From positions 6,882,001 through 6,946,000 of the forward strand of contig WOAB01000056.1 of NCBI GenBank assembly GCA_027886185.1: a DNA stretch of 64,000 bases, read 5' to 3'. The stretch is from Rheum nobile. Its lineage: Eukaryota > Streptophyta > Magnoliopsida > Caryophyllales > Polygonaceae. Below are positions 42,499-54,026 of the stretch, piece after piece (position 1 is the first letter of the stretch; every line of letters begins with the position of its first letter). Below the pieces are notes generated by a model. That model searched no databases, was not told where the DNA came from, and worked only from the letters and a program-made list of their open reading frames with translations. Position numbers and translations under genes: made by a program.

Positions 42499-44074
42499 AT
42501 GCGAAGAGCCCTGAGCGCTGGTAATCTCAACGACTATGATCCCGAACCTGAGCGTACTTTTCACACTAGAAGAAGACAATAACGCGAAGCCAGAGAACAA
42601 GCAATGGGTGACAACGGAGTGGAACAAGATCATGCTCTGGAAGTTTAAGAGCCACATATGATGCTTGGTGATTATGTGATGCCAAATCACCTTGGTCCTA
42701 TTTCTGGTGTGGTCCGACCTCCTGTGCAGGCTCGTAACTTCGAGCTAAAACCTTCCCTGCTCAACATGGTTCAACAGAATCAGTTTGGAGGTCTACCTTC
42801 TGAGAACCCATACCAACATTTGGCTATCTTTATTGAGTTGATGGATACAGTGAAGATTCGTGAAGTGTCCCAAGATGCACTTTTCCTGTGAGCCTTCTCA
42901 TTCTCTCTACGAGACAGGGCCAAAGCTTGGTTCAAGGCCCTACCTTTTCGCTCGATAACAACATGGGATGAGTTAATAAGGCATTCCTCAACAAATACTT
43001 TCCACCAAAGAAGAATGATGAGATGAGGAATCAGATTCTTGCTTTCAAGATGAAAGATGAAGAGTCTCTTTACGAAGGGTGGGAAAGATTCAAGGAATTG
43101 CTAAACTTGTGCCCCCATCATGGGCAACAAAAGTGGACCCTGTTGCATGTCTTCTACAATGCTATTGAGAGTTATACCAGGCTAATCATTGATGCTTCAG
43201 CGAGTGGAAGAATCATGAGTATGGAGGTTGATGATGCTTGGGACTTGATCGAGAATACTGCTTAACACTCTCACTATTACAGTGATCCGCGATCTACTTC
43301 AAGTTCCAAGAAGCCTGCAGGGATGTATGAGGTCAATTCTGAGACACACCAACAAACTCAGATAGATGCTATGGCACAAGAGATCAAGAGGTTGAATCTA
43401 TTAGTGCAAAAGTCTCAAGCGTAGGGTGTAGGGCAATCCACACAAGCTGTTTCTGGTGTAGCCTGTCAGTTTTGTAGAGAGGGTGACCATACTGTATCAA
43501 CTTGTCACCTATTTGCTTCTCAGAGTGAGTCCTAGGGAGAGGCGAACTACATGACAACTTCAACAAGGGCCCTAGGAATGATCCATATTCCAACACTTAC
43601 AACCCTGGTTGGAGGAATCATCCAAATTTCTCCTATAGGAACAACCAGGCTGCGCAGAGACCACCCCTTGGATTTCAACAAAGAGCCTTCCCACCACAGA
43701 ACCAGGCTCCTGCTCAACCAGCTGAAGATCCCAACATGGCCCTCATATTAAAGGAGCTTCAGAAAATGAATACGACGTTGAAACATCATGAAAGCTTGCA
43801 TGCTCAATATGCTTTAAATGCTCCTAGACTGCAAGGTCAACTTCCAGGCCAAACTGAAGTTAATCCAAAAGGGCAAATCCATGTTGTGTCCTTAAGGAAT
43901 GGAAGACAACTTGAGGATCCTGAGGTTGTGGATGCCAAGAAGAAGGACAAGATAGTTATAGAGCCTGAAGAAGTTATGATCCAAGAAAAAGAGCCTAGAT
44001 ATGTGCCACCACCAGCTTACAAGCCTCCTCTCCCTTTCCCACAAAGTAGAGCTCAGGCTCAATTGGATCAGTAA
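42499..44074 (+). pseudogene. Athila gag and gag-protease linker, copy 3 (broken)
   Basis: It starts at the conserved ATG with the same two leader TAA stops. Private lesions are a TGA at 42,889-42,891 within the Gag core, a small deletion near 42,975 (GAGTTAATAAGGC) and a TAA at about 43,263. Beyond these come the shared TAG after KSQA and the shared TAG after SQSES. The knuckle has CQFCREGDHTVSTC, where a Gly is replaced by Arg but the metal ligands are kept. The linker 43,736-44,074 stays open through LRNGRQLEDPEVVDAK. It lacks the 1-nt loss seen in copies 1 and 2. Confidence 0.85.
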
Positions 44075-44088
44075 TATGACAAATTTGT

Positions 44089-44712
44089 GAGGTGTTGAAA
44101 AAGCTCTACATCAACATTCCCTTCACCGACGCTCTAAAGCAGAGGCCAGCATATGTGAAGTTCTTGAAAGAGATCTTGTCCAATAAGAAGAAGCTGGATG
44201 ACTACCAATCCGTCTCCCTGAGCCAGGAGTGCATCACTCTAATTCAAAATAAATTGCCTCCTAAGCTTGAAGACCCTGGAAGCTTTCATGTTCCTATGGT
44301 GATTGGCAATAGCACCTCCAATGCTTTGTGTGATTTGGGAGCCAGTGTGAGTTTGATTCCGCTATCCATATGCAAGAAGCTGGATTTGGGAGAGCCAATA
44401 CCAGTGAGGATGACTCTTTTCATGGCAGACAGATCCACTGCGCGTCCAATAGGTATTTTGGAGGACATTACCATCCAGATAGGTAAGTTCTACATTCCTG
44501 TGGATTTTATTGTCTTTGATATTGAGGCTGATTTTGTTGTTCCTATTATATTAGGAAGACCCTTTTTAGCTACTGTAGGTACACTCATTGATGTTAAGCA
44601 GGGTGTTCTTTCCTTTACTATTGAGGATGAGAAAATTGAATTTAATTTTTCCAAAGCTATTAAACAGCCTTCTTTTGAGGAGGATGGTTGCAGGGTAGAT
44701 GTAGTTGACTAG
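44089..44712 (+). pseudogene. Athila protease, copy 3
   Basis: LKKLYINIPFTDALKQRP leads to ALCDLGASVSLIPLS and VPIILGRPFLATVG. The domain is open for 206 codons and ends at a TAG (VVD*) shared with copy 1. The upstream junction carries the TAA and frameshift that all three copies share. Confidence 0.82.
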
Positions 44713-44727
44713 GAAGATCAAGGAGCT

Positions 44728-46480
44728 ATGATGTCTGTTATTTCTAAAGATCCTTTGGAGCTTTGCTTGACTGAGAGTGTGACCCAGGCTGACAATCTTG
44801 AGCTACTTGCTGACGTGGTTCTTGATTTGGAGTCCACTGGAGAGTCACCTGGGGCCGTTGCTGAGGCCTTGAAAAGAGATGACCCAGACTCTACACAAGA
44901 GGCTAAAGATGCACCTAAGGTGGAGTTGAAACCACTACCACCCACTTTGAGGTATGAGTTCCTAGGACCCAATTCTATATATCGTGTGATTATCAATGGT
45001 AGTCTAAGTGATGATGAAGTTGATAAATTGTTGCATGAGCTTAGATTGCATAGAAAAGCATTAGGATATTGTATTGATGACTTGAAAATAATTAGTCCCT
45101 CAATGTGCATGCATAGGATTTTGATGGAAGATGATCATAAACCCTCTATTGAGCATCAAAGAAGACTTAACCCAAACATGAAAGAAGTTGTGAAAAAAGA
45201 AGTGTTGAAATTGTTATATCCAGGCATTATTTATCCTATTTCTGATAGTGAGTGGGTTAGTCCAGTGCATGTTGTGCTTAAGAAAGGGGTATGACTGTTG
45301 TGAAGAATGAAAAGAATGAATTAATTCCTACTAGGACAATCACGGGTTGGAGAATGTGCATTGATTATAGGAGATTGAACAAGGCAACCCGGAAAGACCA
45401 TTTTCCCCTTCCCTTCGTTGACCAGATGTTAGAGAGGTTAGCTAAGCATTCACACTTCTGTTATTTAGATGGTTATAGTGAATTTTTCCAGATCCCTATT
45501 CACCCTGATGACCAGGAGAAGACCACATTCACTAGCCCTTATGGCACATTTGCATATAGGAGGATGCCCTTTGGTTTATGTAATGCTCCTGCTACCTTTC
45601 AGATATGTATGATGACTATTTTTTTTTGACTTTATTGAGGACATTATGGATGTATTCATGGATGACTTTTCTATATATGGTGCTTCTTTTGATGCTTGTT
45701 TGTCTAACTTGTCACGAGTTTTACAACGGTGTGAAGAGGTTAACCTTGTATTGAATTGGGAGAAATGCCATTTTATGGTAAGGGAAGGTATTGTCTTGGG
45801 TCATTTGGTTTCTAACCATGGTATTGAGGTTGACAGGGCAAAGATTGAGCTCATTGAGAAGATGCCACCTCCTACTTCGGTTAAGGGTATAAGGAGTTTT
45901 CTTGGTCATGCAGGTTTTTATAGGAGGTTCATTTAGGATTTCTCTAAAATTGCCAAACCTCTTACTAATCTGCTCTTGAAGGATGTTTCCTTTGATTTTT
46001 CGAAGGAATGTCTTGATTCTTTTTGCAGGTTGAAGGAGGCATTGATTTCAGCTCCAATTATGCAGCCCCCTAATTGGGATCTCCCCTTTGAGATCATGTG
46101 TGATGCTAGTGACTATGCTGTTGGAGCTGTTTTGGGGCAAAGGAAGGACAAGAAGCTTCATGCCATTTACTATGCTAGCAAGACTCTTGATGGAGCTCAA
46201 ATGAATTACGCTTCTACTGAGAAGGAGTGGCTAGCTATTGTGTTTGCCTTTGAGAAGTTCCGGTCCTATTTGGTTTGTGACAAGGTGATTGTCTACACGG
46301 ATCATGTTGCTATTAGATATCTCTTGAGCAAGAAGGAGGCCAAGCCCAGACTGATTCGTTGGATCCTTCTTCTTCAAGAGTTTGATTTGGAGATTAGATA
46401 CAAGAAGGGCACAGAAAATTTGGTTGTTGATCACCTTTCCAGGTTGACTCCAGAGCAGTTAGAGAGTACTCAGGACGAGC
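44728..46480 (+). pseudogene. Athila reverse transcriptase-RNase H, copy 3 (broken)
   Basis: The shared frameshift after VLKKG (near 45,290) and the shared TAG at 45,934-45,936 are present. A T-run length change near 45,620-45,628 (ATTTTTTTTGAC) breaks the frame just before the catalytic box VFMDDFSIYG. RNase H is full length, including the segment lost in copy 1 (TEKEWLAIV, YTDHVAIRYL, VDHLSRL with Ala lost). Confidence 0.85.
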
Positions 46481-47856
46481 CCCCTATTGATGATTCTTTT
46501 CCTGATGACCATCTTTTCAGGATTACTGAGCAAATCTTGACTCTTGCAAATTCCAGGATGCCCTGGTATGCTGATTTTGTCAATTATTTGGTTTGCAATG
46601 AGTTACCGCCTGGGCTATCTTTCCAACAGAAGAAGAAGTTCATGTCTGATGTTAGAAATTATTATTGGGATGAGCCCTTGCTTTTCAAGCGGTGTGCTAA
46701 TGGGATTATCAAGCGATGCATCCCTGAGGAGAAGGTAGAAAGTGTTATCACTCATTGTCATTCTTTACCCTGTGGAGGCCATGCTAGTTCCTCCAAGACC
46801 ACTTCCAAGATCCTCCAGTCCGCTTTCTATTGGCCCTCTATGTTCAAGGATGTGCACCGATTCATTGCCTCTTGTGATGCTTGCCAGCGAACAGGAAATA
46901 TTTCCAGGAGGAATGAGATGCCTCTCAACAACATCCAAGAGGTTGAGATTTTTGATATGTGGGGAGTTGATTTCATGAGACCTTTTCCACCGTCATGCAA
47001 CAACAAGTACATTCTTGTGGCAGTTGATTACGTGTCCAAGTGGGTTAAAGCCATTGCCTCTCCAACCAACGACTCTAGGGTAGTGTCCAAGTTCTTCAAC
47101 AAGGTGATTTTTCCTAGATTTGGGACACCAACAGTTGTGATTAGTGATGGTTGATCACATTTTATTGAGAAGAAGTTTGAGGTTTTGCTGAAGAAGTATG
47201 TGATAACTCACAAAATTGCCACCCCATATCATCCTCAAACAAGTGGTCAAGTTGAGGTTTCCAACATGCAAATTAAGAGCATCTTGGAGAAGACAGTATC
47301 CCGGTCCCGAAAGGATTGATCTTTGAAGCTTGATGATGCTCTTTGGGCTTACAAGACCGCTTTTAAGACCCTTATTGGCACTACACCATACAGGCTCATC
47401 TATGGAAAGTCTTGTCATCTCCATGTGGAGTTGGAGCATAAAGCATATTGGGCAATTAAGTTGTTCAATTATGATATGAAAGAAGCAGGTGAGAACAAAA
47501 GACTACAATTGCAAGAGCTGGAAGAGCTGAGATTAAATGCTTATGAGAATGCCAGGATTTAAAAGGAGAGAACCAAGAGATGTCATGACAAACACATTGT
47601 GCCTAAGAATTTTCAAGAAGGCCAGGGTGATCTTGTCTTGCTTTTCGATTCTAGGCTCAAGCTCTTCCCTGGCAAACTGAGATCAAAGTGGAGCGGACCT
47701 TTCCAAGTGCGTAAGGTATATCCCCATGGCACAGTTGATGTCCGGAGTGAAGAAAAAGGGGAATTTAAAGTGAATGGTCAGCGCTTGAAGAAATACATAG
47801 CTGGAAATCCGGTTGAGGAGATCGTTTCCATAGATCTTCTTGATCTGAGTACGTGA
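46481..47856 (+). pseudogene. Athila integrase, copy 3 (broken)
   Basis: HHCC region (THCHSLPCGGHA, CDACQRTG) and FDMWGVDFMRPF are open. A private TGA at 47,152-47,154 falls in the second catalytic segment (VISDG*). The shared TGA lies at 47,317-47,319. A further TAA lies near 47,560 (ARI*KERTK). The C-terminal module GPFQVRKVYPHG is readable to 47,856. Confidence 0.85.
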
Positions 47857-47891
47857 TATTGATGGAAGGTCTAGCTCACGACCTTAAAAAA

Positions 47892-47921
47892 GCGCTGCTT
47901 GGGAGGCAACACAAGGTATGT
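47892..47921 (+). promoter_or_regulatory. Conserved post-pol splice-donor-like block, copy 3
   Basis: GGGAGGCAAC-ACAAG|GTATGT with GT at 47,916-47,917, about 60 bp after the pol end. With the acceptor at 48,683 it would define a 768-bp intron. Confidence 0.45.
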
Positions 47922-47957
47922 TTTTCTCATTCTCTAATTTTTCTTCTTCAAAAAAAC

Positions 47958-48330
47958 GTTGTTCGGGAGCACCGCACGGCCTGTGCGTTAAAACGCATGA
48001 CCGTGCGCTCTTGTTCTCGAATATCGTCGATCTATTCGAGAGCGACGCACGGCCCGTGCACTCAAGTGCACGACCGTGTGGTTTTTCGTTGAAAAAAAGT
48101 ACATTTTTCACAATTCGAGAGCACCGCACGGCCTGTGCACTTTAGTGCACAACCGTGCGTTTTTAGTAGCTGTTCGAATTTTTATTTAATTGTCCAATTC
48201 GAGAGCACCGCACGGCCTGTGCGTCCTAACGCACGGCCGTGCGTTTTTACAACTGTTCGCAATTTTTATTTCTTTTTCCACTTCGAGAGCACTGTACGGC
48301 AGATGCGTTTTTTCGCACGGCCGTGCTTTT
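47958..48330 (+). repeat. Five-unit GC-palindrome array, copy 3
   Basis: Same organisation as 23,924-24,300: five hairpin units with GCACGGCC / GGCCGTGC-type arms. Most substitutions between copies fall in loops or are single-arm changes (for example GTGCACAACCGTGCG). Confidence 0.7.
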
Positions 48331-48429
48331 TCTATAAAAAATGTAATTTTTTTAATTTTCCTTTTCTTTATTCTTTTCCCCTCACCCTAATCTCCTACCA
48401 GCTGCACCCTCTCTCACCCTAATCTCACG

Positions 48430-48451
48430 TCTCTCTCTCTCTCTCTCTCTC
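48430..48451 (+). repeat. (TC)11 microsatellite
   Basis: Short counterpart of the (TC)43 tract in copy 2. Confidence 0.9.
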
Positions 48452-48671
48452 ACGCCTCTCCTCCCCCACACTCTATCTCTCTCTCACACCCACGAACCAC
48501 CACTGAATCCTCCCCCAAGCTCGTAACCCACCCAATTGAGCCACGCTACCTGCTGCGTACCCCTACACCGAGCCAGTTCCGGCCCTACTCTGAGCCACTT
48601 CCCTCCTATCCTTCTCCCTTCCCATTTGTTGCTGGAATTTGTCTTGGGTGTGTCGTTGTCCTTGTGTTTGA

Positions 48672-48684
48672 CGTTTTTTCTAGG
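48672..48684 (+). promoter_or_regulatory. Candidate 3' splice site before the env-like ORF, copy 3
   Basis: CGTTTTTTCTAG|G, AG at 48,682-48,683, 25 bp before the env-like ATG; conserved with copy 2. Confidence 0.45.
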
Positions 48685-48708
48685 TCCCCATTTGTTCACC
48701 TAGGCATT

Positions 48709-49975
48709 ATGGCTTCGTGTCCACCGCGTCGTGCCCAACCACAGCAGGGTGTTGATCGTATCCGCTTACTAGATGAGCACAATGCTGTTTACAATGAGCT
48801 TAAGAAGCGGACATGGCAAAGTACTAGGTGGCTAAATCTTTTCCGCCTTGAGAGCTTGGGTCTTAATGACGAGATGATCTGTCTAGCGTCTACAATTTCT
48901 ACTCGTGCCCTTCTTGATGCTTGCTGGCCTGCATACAAGGTTCTCACTCTAGAATTTCTGAGTCCCCTCACTGCTGATGTGGACCGCAACACTGGAGAAG
49001 GTTCCTTGACTTTTTGCTTAGGAAATGAATGGAGGGAGTTGACCTTGGTTGCGCTGAACGGAATATATGGGTTCTCCCCTTCTAAACGCTACACAAATCT
49101 AGACAAGAAAGAACAACACAGTTTCTGGCGCACGATCACTGGGCAAGAAAAAATATGAAAGTCAGCGTTCTAAGGGGTCAACTATTGTTCACCCTTGCCT
49201 CATAATCCTCTACAAGTTCTTCTCTCATATTGTATTTGCCCGTGATGATGCTGGTGGAGGCGTTAGAAATGGGGAACTTCTACTCCTTTGGGCTATGCTT
49301 CGGGGCGTCAAATTAAATATTGGATATCAGCTAACCCAGGAGTTCCTCTCCTTTCAGGGCACGAATATAGGTATTATTTGCATTGCGGACATGATCACGC
49401 CCATCGCATCACACTTTCGCATAAATCTGAATCATTACACTGAGACCCCCAACAACCTCTGGTTGGACTGTGATTACTTGCGTACTTGCAAGTGGTTAGT
49501 GAGCGACAGACCTGGCAATCACTTTCTGGCAGTCACGCAGTTGGGTAAAAAGAGACGCCTCCCCGATCCTGACCACACCCCCACCTTCGATGAACACAAC
49601 TTGTATTCTGGTTGGATTAACAGCGATACATCGGATGAGGAGGACGAGTCTGATGACAATTATTTGCCTGATTCTACCTTGCTACCCACTCCTACAACCC
49701 CCCTTCATGACGATGCGGGTCCCTTGCGTCATTACGAGCAGGGTGGTCCCTCTTCATCCTCCACCTATACCACGCCCGACTATACATCTGAATTTGCCTA
49801 TCTGCGCGGGCATGTGGACTCCCTGGACACGAGGATGATGAGCCTACAACTGTCGGTTGACCACATTCAGGAGCAGGTTGGCAGCCAGCAGCGAATGACT
49901 GAGCTGATGTATCACCACATGTTCGGGTACCTCTTCGACCCGAGCGCCCAGTACCCACCACCACCTCCTCAGTAG
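48709..49975 (+). pseudogene. Athila env-like ORF, copy 3 (one frameshift)
   Basis: Colinear with the intact ORF at 33,420-34,685. One extra A in the A-run at about 49,145-49,151 (GGGCAAGAAAAAATATG) shifts the frame, which closes at 49,158. The remaining frame is open to the same terminal PPPPPQ at 49,975. Apart from this single base the frame has no stop, unlike gag and pol of the same element. Confidence 0.8.
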
Positions 49976-50014
49976 ACTTTCTCGGTGAGTTTCTTCTTCA
50001 TCTCGTTACTTTCT

Positions 50015-50034
50015 CTACATTGGGGACAATGTAG
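50015..50034 (+). promoter_or_regulatory. Stem-GGGA-stem hairpin after env, copy 3
   Basis: CTACATTG-GGGA-CAATGTAG, as in copy 2. Confidence 0.5.
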
Positions 50035-50916
50035 ATTTTATCTTGAAGAGTTGACTCATTAGTAGATTGACATGTTTCCTTTTGCATTTGCATTTAGTGT
50101 TAGTTTTCCATGTCTTTTCTTATGTTCGCATGCATTGCATTGTTGGATGTTGGATTTGACTCCCTTTGCTTCTTTCCCTCTGGTTGTTTTCCTTGCAACG
50201 CATGCTTTATGAGTCCCCTTAACATGTTTTGGTTGTTAATATCGCAATTGCATTATGTGCATGATTATGAGCGCTTGAATGTTTGACATTTGGCTGGAGC
50301 ATGTGACCTTTGATTTAGATGTGTTAGGACCAATACTCTAGACAAGCATCCTAGTGAGCTTTTAAGCCTTTTATGGACTATAATTTCACGAGTCCTCTTA
50401 TTTCTCTTGTGTGTGAATCTCTACTTGCTTGCTAACTCTAGAACTTGCATTGAAATCTTTTTTGAGGCTACGCTTATGATTTATGTACATGACATTAATA
50501 TGATTGAGGCCTTATTTCATATTAGCCCTTCATCCTTGACCACCCTATATATGTTTTCCTTTGCTTGAAGTCCATTTATGCCTTAATTGCCATTTTTTTG
50601 GAAGCTTCACAAAAGCATACCGAGCCTAATTGTTCATCCTACCCATCCGGGGATTAGGATAGTTGATTTGTTTTGCTAGAGTGGAATTGAGCCAAGATTG
50701 GGGGAGGTTGCATATGTTAGTGATTGGATGTGATGCTTATATTTTGTCTCCTTTCTTTTCCTCCATCTTTCTCTTCAAATAAAAATGTTGAAAAATCCGA
50801 AAAAAAAGAAAAAAAAAATGGAAGAGGAAGAAGCAAATAAAGAAGAGAAGGAGAGAAAAAACAAACCCTCAGAACTCCAAACGCTCCCAACAATGGCGTT
50901 TCGCCGCCACCACCTT
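50035..50916 (+). other. 3' non-coding region of copy 3, proximal part
   Basis: Colinear with 34,745-35,629 of copy 2. Internal polypurine tract GATTGGGGGAGG near 50,696. No gene seen. Confidence 0.6.
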
Positions 50917-50937
50917 CCCCCCCCCCCCCCCCCCCCC
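50917..50937 (+). repeat. (C)21 homopolymer
   Basis: 21 consecutive C; 27 in copy 2. Confidence 0.9.
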
Positions 50938-52486
50938 AATTTTTTTTCTTGAACCCCCTTTGAGCCTTGAGATGGGGCACCAGGCCCCTCTTCACACCGA
51001 GCCCGAACCCCCCTCACGAACCTGACCCACATGAGCCCATATCTGCTCCTCTCTGCACCCTTTGCAGAACCAAACCGACCAACCCCGCACCCATATCCAA
51101 CCAGATCCACTTCTTTGAGCTCGTCGGTCGCAGTTGCAAAGCCGAGACTGACCCACTGAGAGCGTTGTTATTTCTGCTCCCTCTTTCACCGGCGATGACT
51201 CTACGGCGATGCTCTGGCGCCTCTAATGAGGTGCTGTATTGAAAGAGGAGGCGGAGGCAATGATCTGAGCAAGGAGGATGGGAGTTTGTACTTCCAAACT
51301 CTCACAGAAACCCCGTCTTTCCGACCCTGGCCGAGCTGAAAATGATCCGTTTCCGCCTCTGGAGGACGGTGGAGAAGGAAATACCAGGGATCATCATGAG
51401 CTCGGAGAGGACAATGTAGCAGCTGAGGCCATCGGGAAGAAGAAAAGAGTCTGAGTCCCAGCCCCTGCTCCGACCGAGCCCCCGCTCCCTCAAGATCGCA
51501 CAAGTGCGCCACCAACCTGCACTGTTGCTTGTTGTTGTTTTGTTGTTGTTTTGTTGTTGTTTGTTCCTGTTTGGTTGAGTTTTTATTTTGCAAGCATGGG
51601 TGTTAGTACTTCTTTGCTTTTGTTGAGTTGAACTAGGTGGAGACCGAGTTGTTCCGGTTGTGGTCATGGATGTGTTTGAGGCTCTTGAAAATCCATTGCA
51701 GGCAACGTCAGGGTGGTCGAGACTCTTGAAGATCCCTCATCTAGGTGAGGGCAACGTCATGGTAGTTCATTCAGCACCTGCCCAAGATTCATCTTGTTTG
51801 ACCCTTTTTCTAGTGGCCCTATCTGTTGATTTATGCTTGACTCACCTCTCTCCCTAGTTCTTTTGACTCGCTTTTGCTTGTTGTATTTTCCTTTGTTTGC
51901 CTTGTTGTTCTTAACCGGTTTGCCGATTGCCAGTTTATCGGCCTATCGAGTTTTTCGACGTTGTTGTCGGTACTCGAATTTTTACCTTATCAAAAAAAAA
52001 AGGAGACAATCAAAGTAGAGCAGGGATTTGTTGTATGGGTTTGAAGAAAAAATTGGAAGTGAAGGATTGTCCTAAGCTTGGTGTCGCCTTGGAAATTCTT
52101 TTCCCCGGAATTAGCACCACATGGCCTAAATATATCCCTACCTTGATCCTATACCTTGGCCCCATTACAACCCTAAAAAGACCTCATGATTTTTGTTCCG
52201 TGCATGATCCCTAGTTGTGGAGATTAAGAACACTGATGCAAGCCTATTGTACTTTAGCATTCAAAGTGGAGAATTGAGCGAAACACAAACCTAGACACAT
52301 GAGTGGAGTGACTTATTTCTTTATCCTGGTGAGGTTTGGAGTTGAGGAACTATCTACATTTTTGTCACTGGTTGCAAAGCATGTTATGCTAGCACTTGTC
52401 TTATGTTTGACCTCTCATGATCATTGCTTGTTTGTCTATTGGATAGAAACAACCTTAGCATATTTTGTGGATTCATTGTTTATGTA
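50938..52486 (+). other. 3' non-coding region of copy 3, distal part
   Basis: Present only in copy 3. No conserved domain in any frame. A TTGTTGTTTTG-rich stretch lies at 51,520-51,570. CCTATCGAGTTTTTCGACG-TTGTTGTCGGTACTCGA near 51,940-51,975 resembles a decayed LTR end plus primer site and may be a remnant of another element. The short open frames (51,660-51,857, 52,299-52,610) are not supported. Confidence 0.45.
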
Positions 52487-52525
52487 CTTGCTTGAGGACA
52501 AGCAAGGGTTAAGCTTGGGGAAATT
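52487..52525 (+). promoter_or_regulatory. Pre-PPT hairpin and polypurine tract (Athila copy 3)
   Basis: CTTGCTTG-AGGA-CAAGCAAG is a perfect 8-bp stem (52,487-52,506). It is followed by GGTTAAGCTTGGGGAAATT and the LTR start at 52,526. Plus-strand DNA synthesis would be primed at this tract. Confidence 0.65.
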
Positions 52526-54026
52526 TGATGACATCCAATTTGTTACACATTTAGGACATGCATTTGTGCTTAATCTAGGTTGTTTTATGCATTTTGTGTT
52601 GCATTTGTAGCTAGTTGCATTGTTTTCTTTGTTATGGAGGTCTACACTAGGAAATCTGTGTTTTTAGATACTTGGGTGGATTTTTGCAGCTGTCTATGGA
52701 TGCTGCTGGAACCTAGGATGTCATCTGGAGGATAACGGGATGAACCGTGAAGAATTTGGTCTGTAGGCGAACTAAAACAAGAGGCCGTGCGTTTTGGACC
52801 GAATTCCCTTCAAGAGGCCGCACGGCCGTGCAAGCGGTGATTTCTCACTATTAGGTTGTGCACTTTGCCTGTGCGTTTTTCGTACGACTATGCGTTTTTC
52901 AATTTATCCTGTGCGTTTTTCTTGTGCGGTTATCGCACTGGCCATGCGGTTTCATACCTGTAGGATTTTGGCCATGTGTTTGACCGTGCGTTTTTCGCAC
53001 AGTCAAGGCACTGGCCGTGCGTTTTACCCGGATGACTTTATTTTTAGAATATGTATAAATACCTTTTTTTTAGGTTTTTGGATGGATCTTTTGCCACTTT
53101 TTCTAACTTTTGAGACCTAGTTGTTTGCCTCCTTTGAAAGATTGCAACTTTGGAGATTGTTCTACTGGATTCAAGACTAAGTTTCTCTTTTTCTTTAATC
53201 TTGTTTATGATTTCCATCGTTAATATGAATTCTTTGGTTGATCTTGCAATTATGTCTAGCTAATTTCCATATTTCTAGGGTTGGGGTGATCCCAACTATG
53301 CGTAGGTAGACTTGTTTGATAATTTCCTGAATGGAAATCTGAAATTCTGTTGATTCATTCCTAGATGCTTTATCCCCATATTAGCTTATGCGAATTGGAT
53401 TCTATTAGGGTTTGCAACCGAGAGGTAAAAACGTTAATAGGTAGTCAGATAGGGTTTGAGACCGAGAGGTAATAACTTCTATTGGAATCCTAGGAATTGA
53501 ACCTGAGATTTTATTATTGCGAGAGCGTCTTAATTTCTCCTGTGGATTAATAACTATCATAAAAACCCTAAGATTAGGTTGGATTTAGCAAGTCACGAGA
53601 ATGGATGTTAATTAAATCAGTTTGACCTTAGATTCTAAATGCCCAAAGGGTCTAGATCTTGATTAGCAAGTCGCGAGAGTAGATGTTAATTGAATCTAGG
53701 CACATTTACTATCATTCGATAGGAATTAGTAATTACCTAAGATAGTTACCTTCAACAAGGACAGACTAAATTCAGACATTTATCTAGTTAAGTCTACTGA
53801 AACATAGTTGCGGGGATCCCTTGCCTTGGACACTTTCCCTCCATTGATTACAATCATCACTTGCATTTGTTTCTCAATTTTTAGTTATTAGTTCAACAAA
53901 AATTCTCATCTTTTGGCTTAGCTTTCTGATTTAAGATACAATCGATACTACATAGTCCTCGTGAGAACGATACTTGAAAAGCTATAACTGAACCCATACG
54001 CTTGTGGGTATGTTTTTGTCCTATCA
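52526..54026 (+). mobile_element. Athila copy 3, 3' LTR (1,501 bp)
   Basis: TGATGACATCC...CCTATCA directly after the polypurine tract and before satellite DNA. U3 has more copies of the TGTGCGTTTTT word than the 5' LTR, which accounts for the extra length. This is the only 3' LTR for the three Athila copies in the window. Confidence 0.88.
53054..53061 (+). promoter_or_regulatory. LTR TATA box (copy 3, 3' LTR)
   Basis: TATAAATA, same context as in the other LTRs. Confidence 0.55.

Larger units (their letters stand above)
40941..54026 (+). mobile_element. Athila copy 3, complete with both LTRs (13,086 bp)
   Basis: The only copy with both LTRs. The order is LTR, tRNA-Asp primer site, gag, protease, RT, RNase H, integrase, env-like ORF, polypurine tract, LTR. 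Flanks TGATG (40,936-40,940) and TGATA (54,027-54,031) are a 5-bp target duplication with one change. The satellite reads across the element once it is removed. All coding regions are broken. The LTRs differ in length (1,431 and 1,501 bp) and are visibly more diverged than those of the CRM-like element, so the insertion is older. Confidence 0.85.

Noticed and set aside
52299..52610. 103-codon open frame in the copy 3 tail
   Set aside because: Overlaps the pre-PPT hairpin and the LTR start, with no domain; chance frame.
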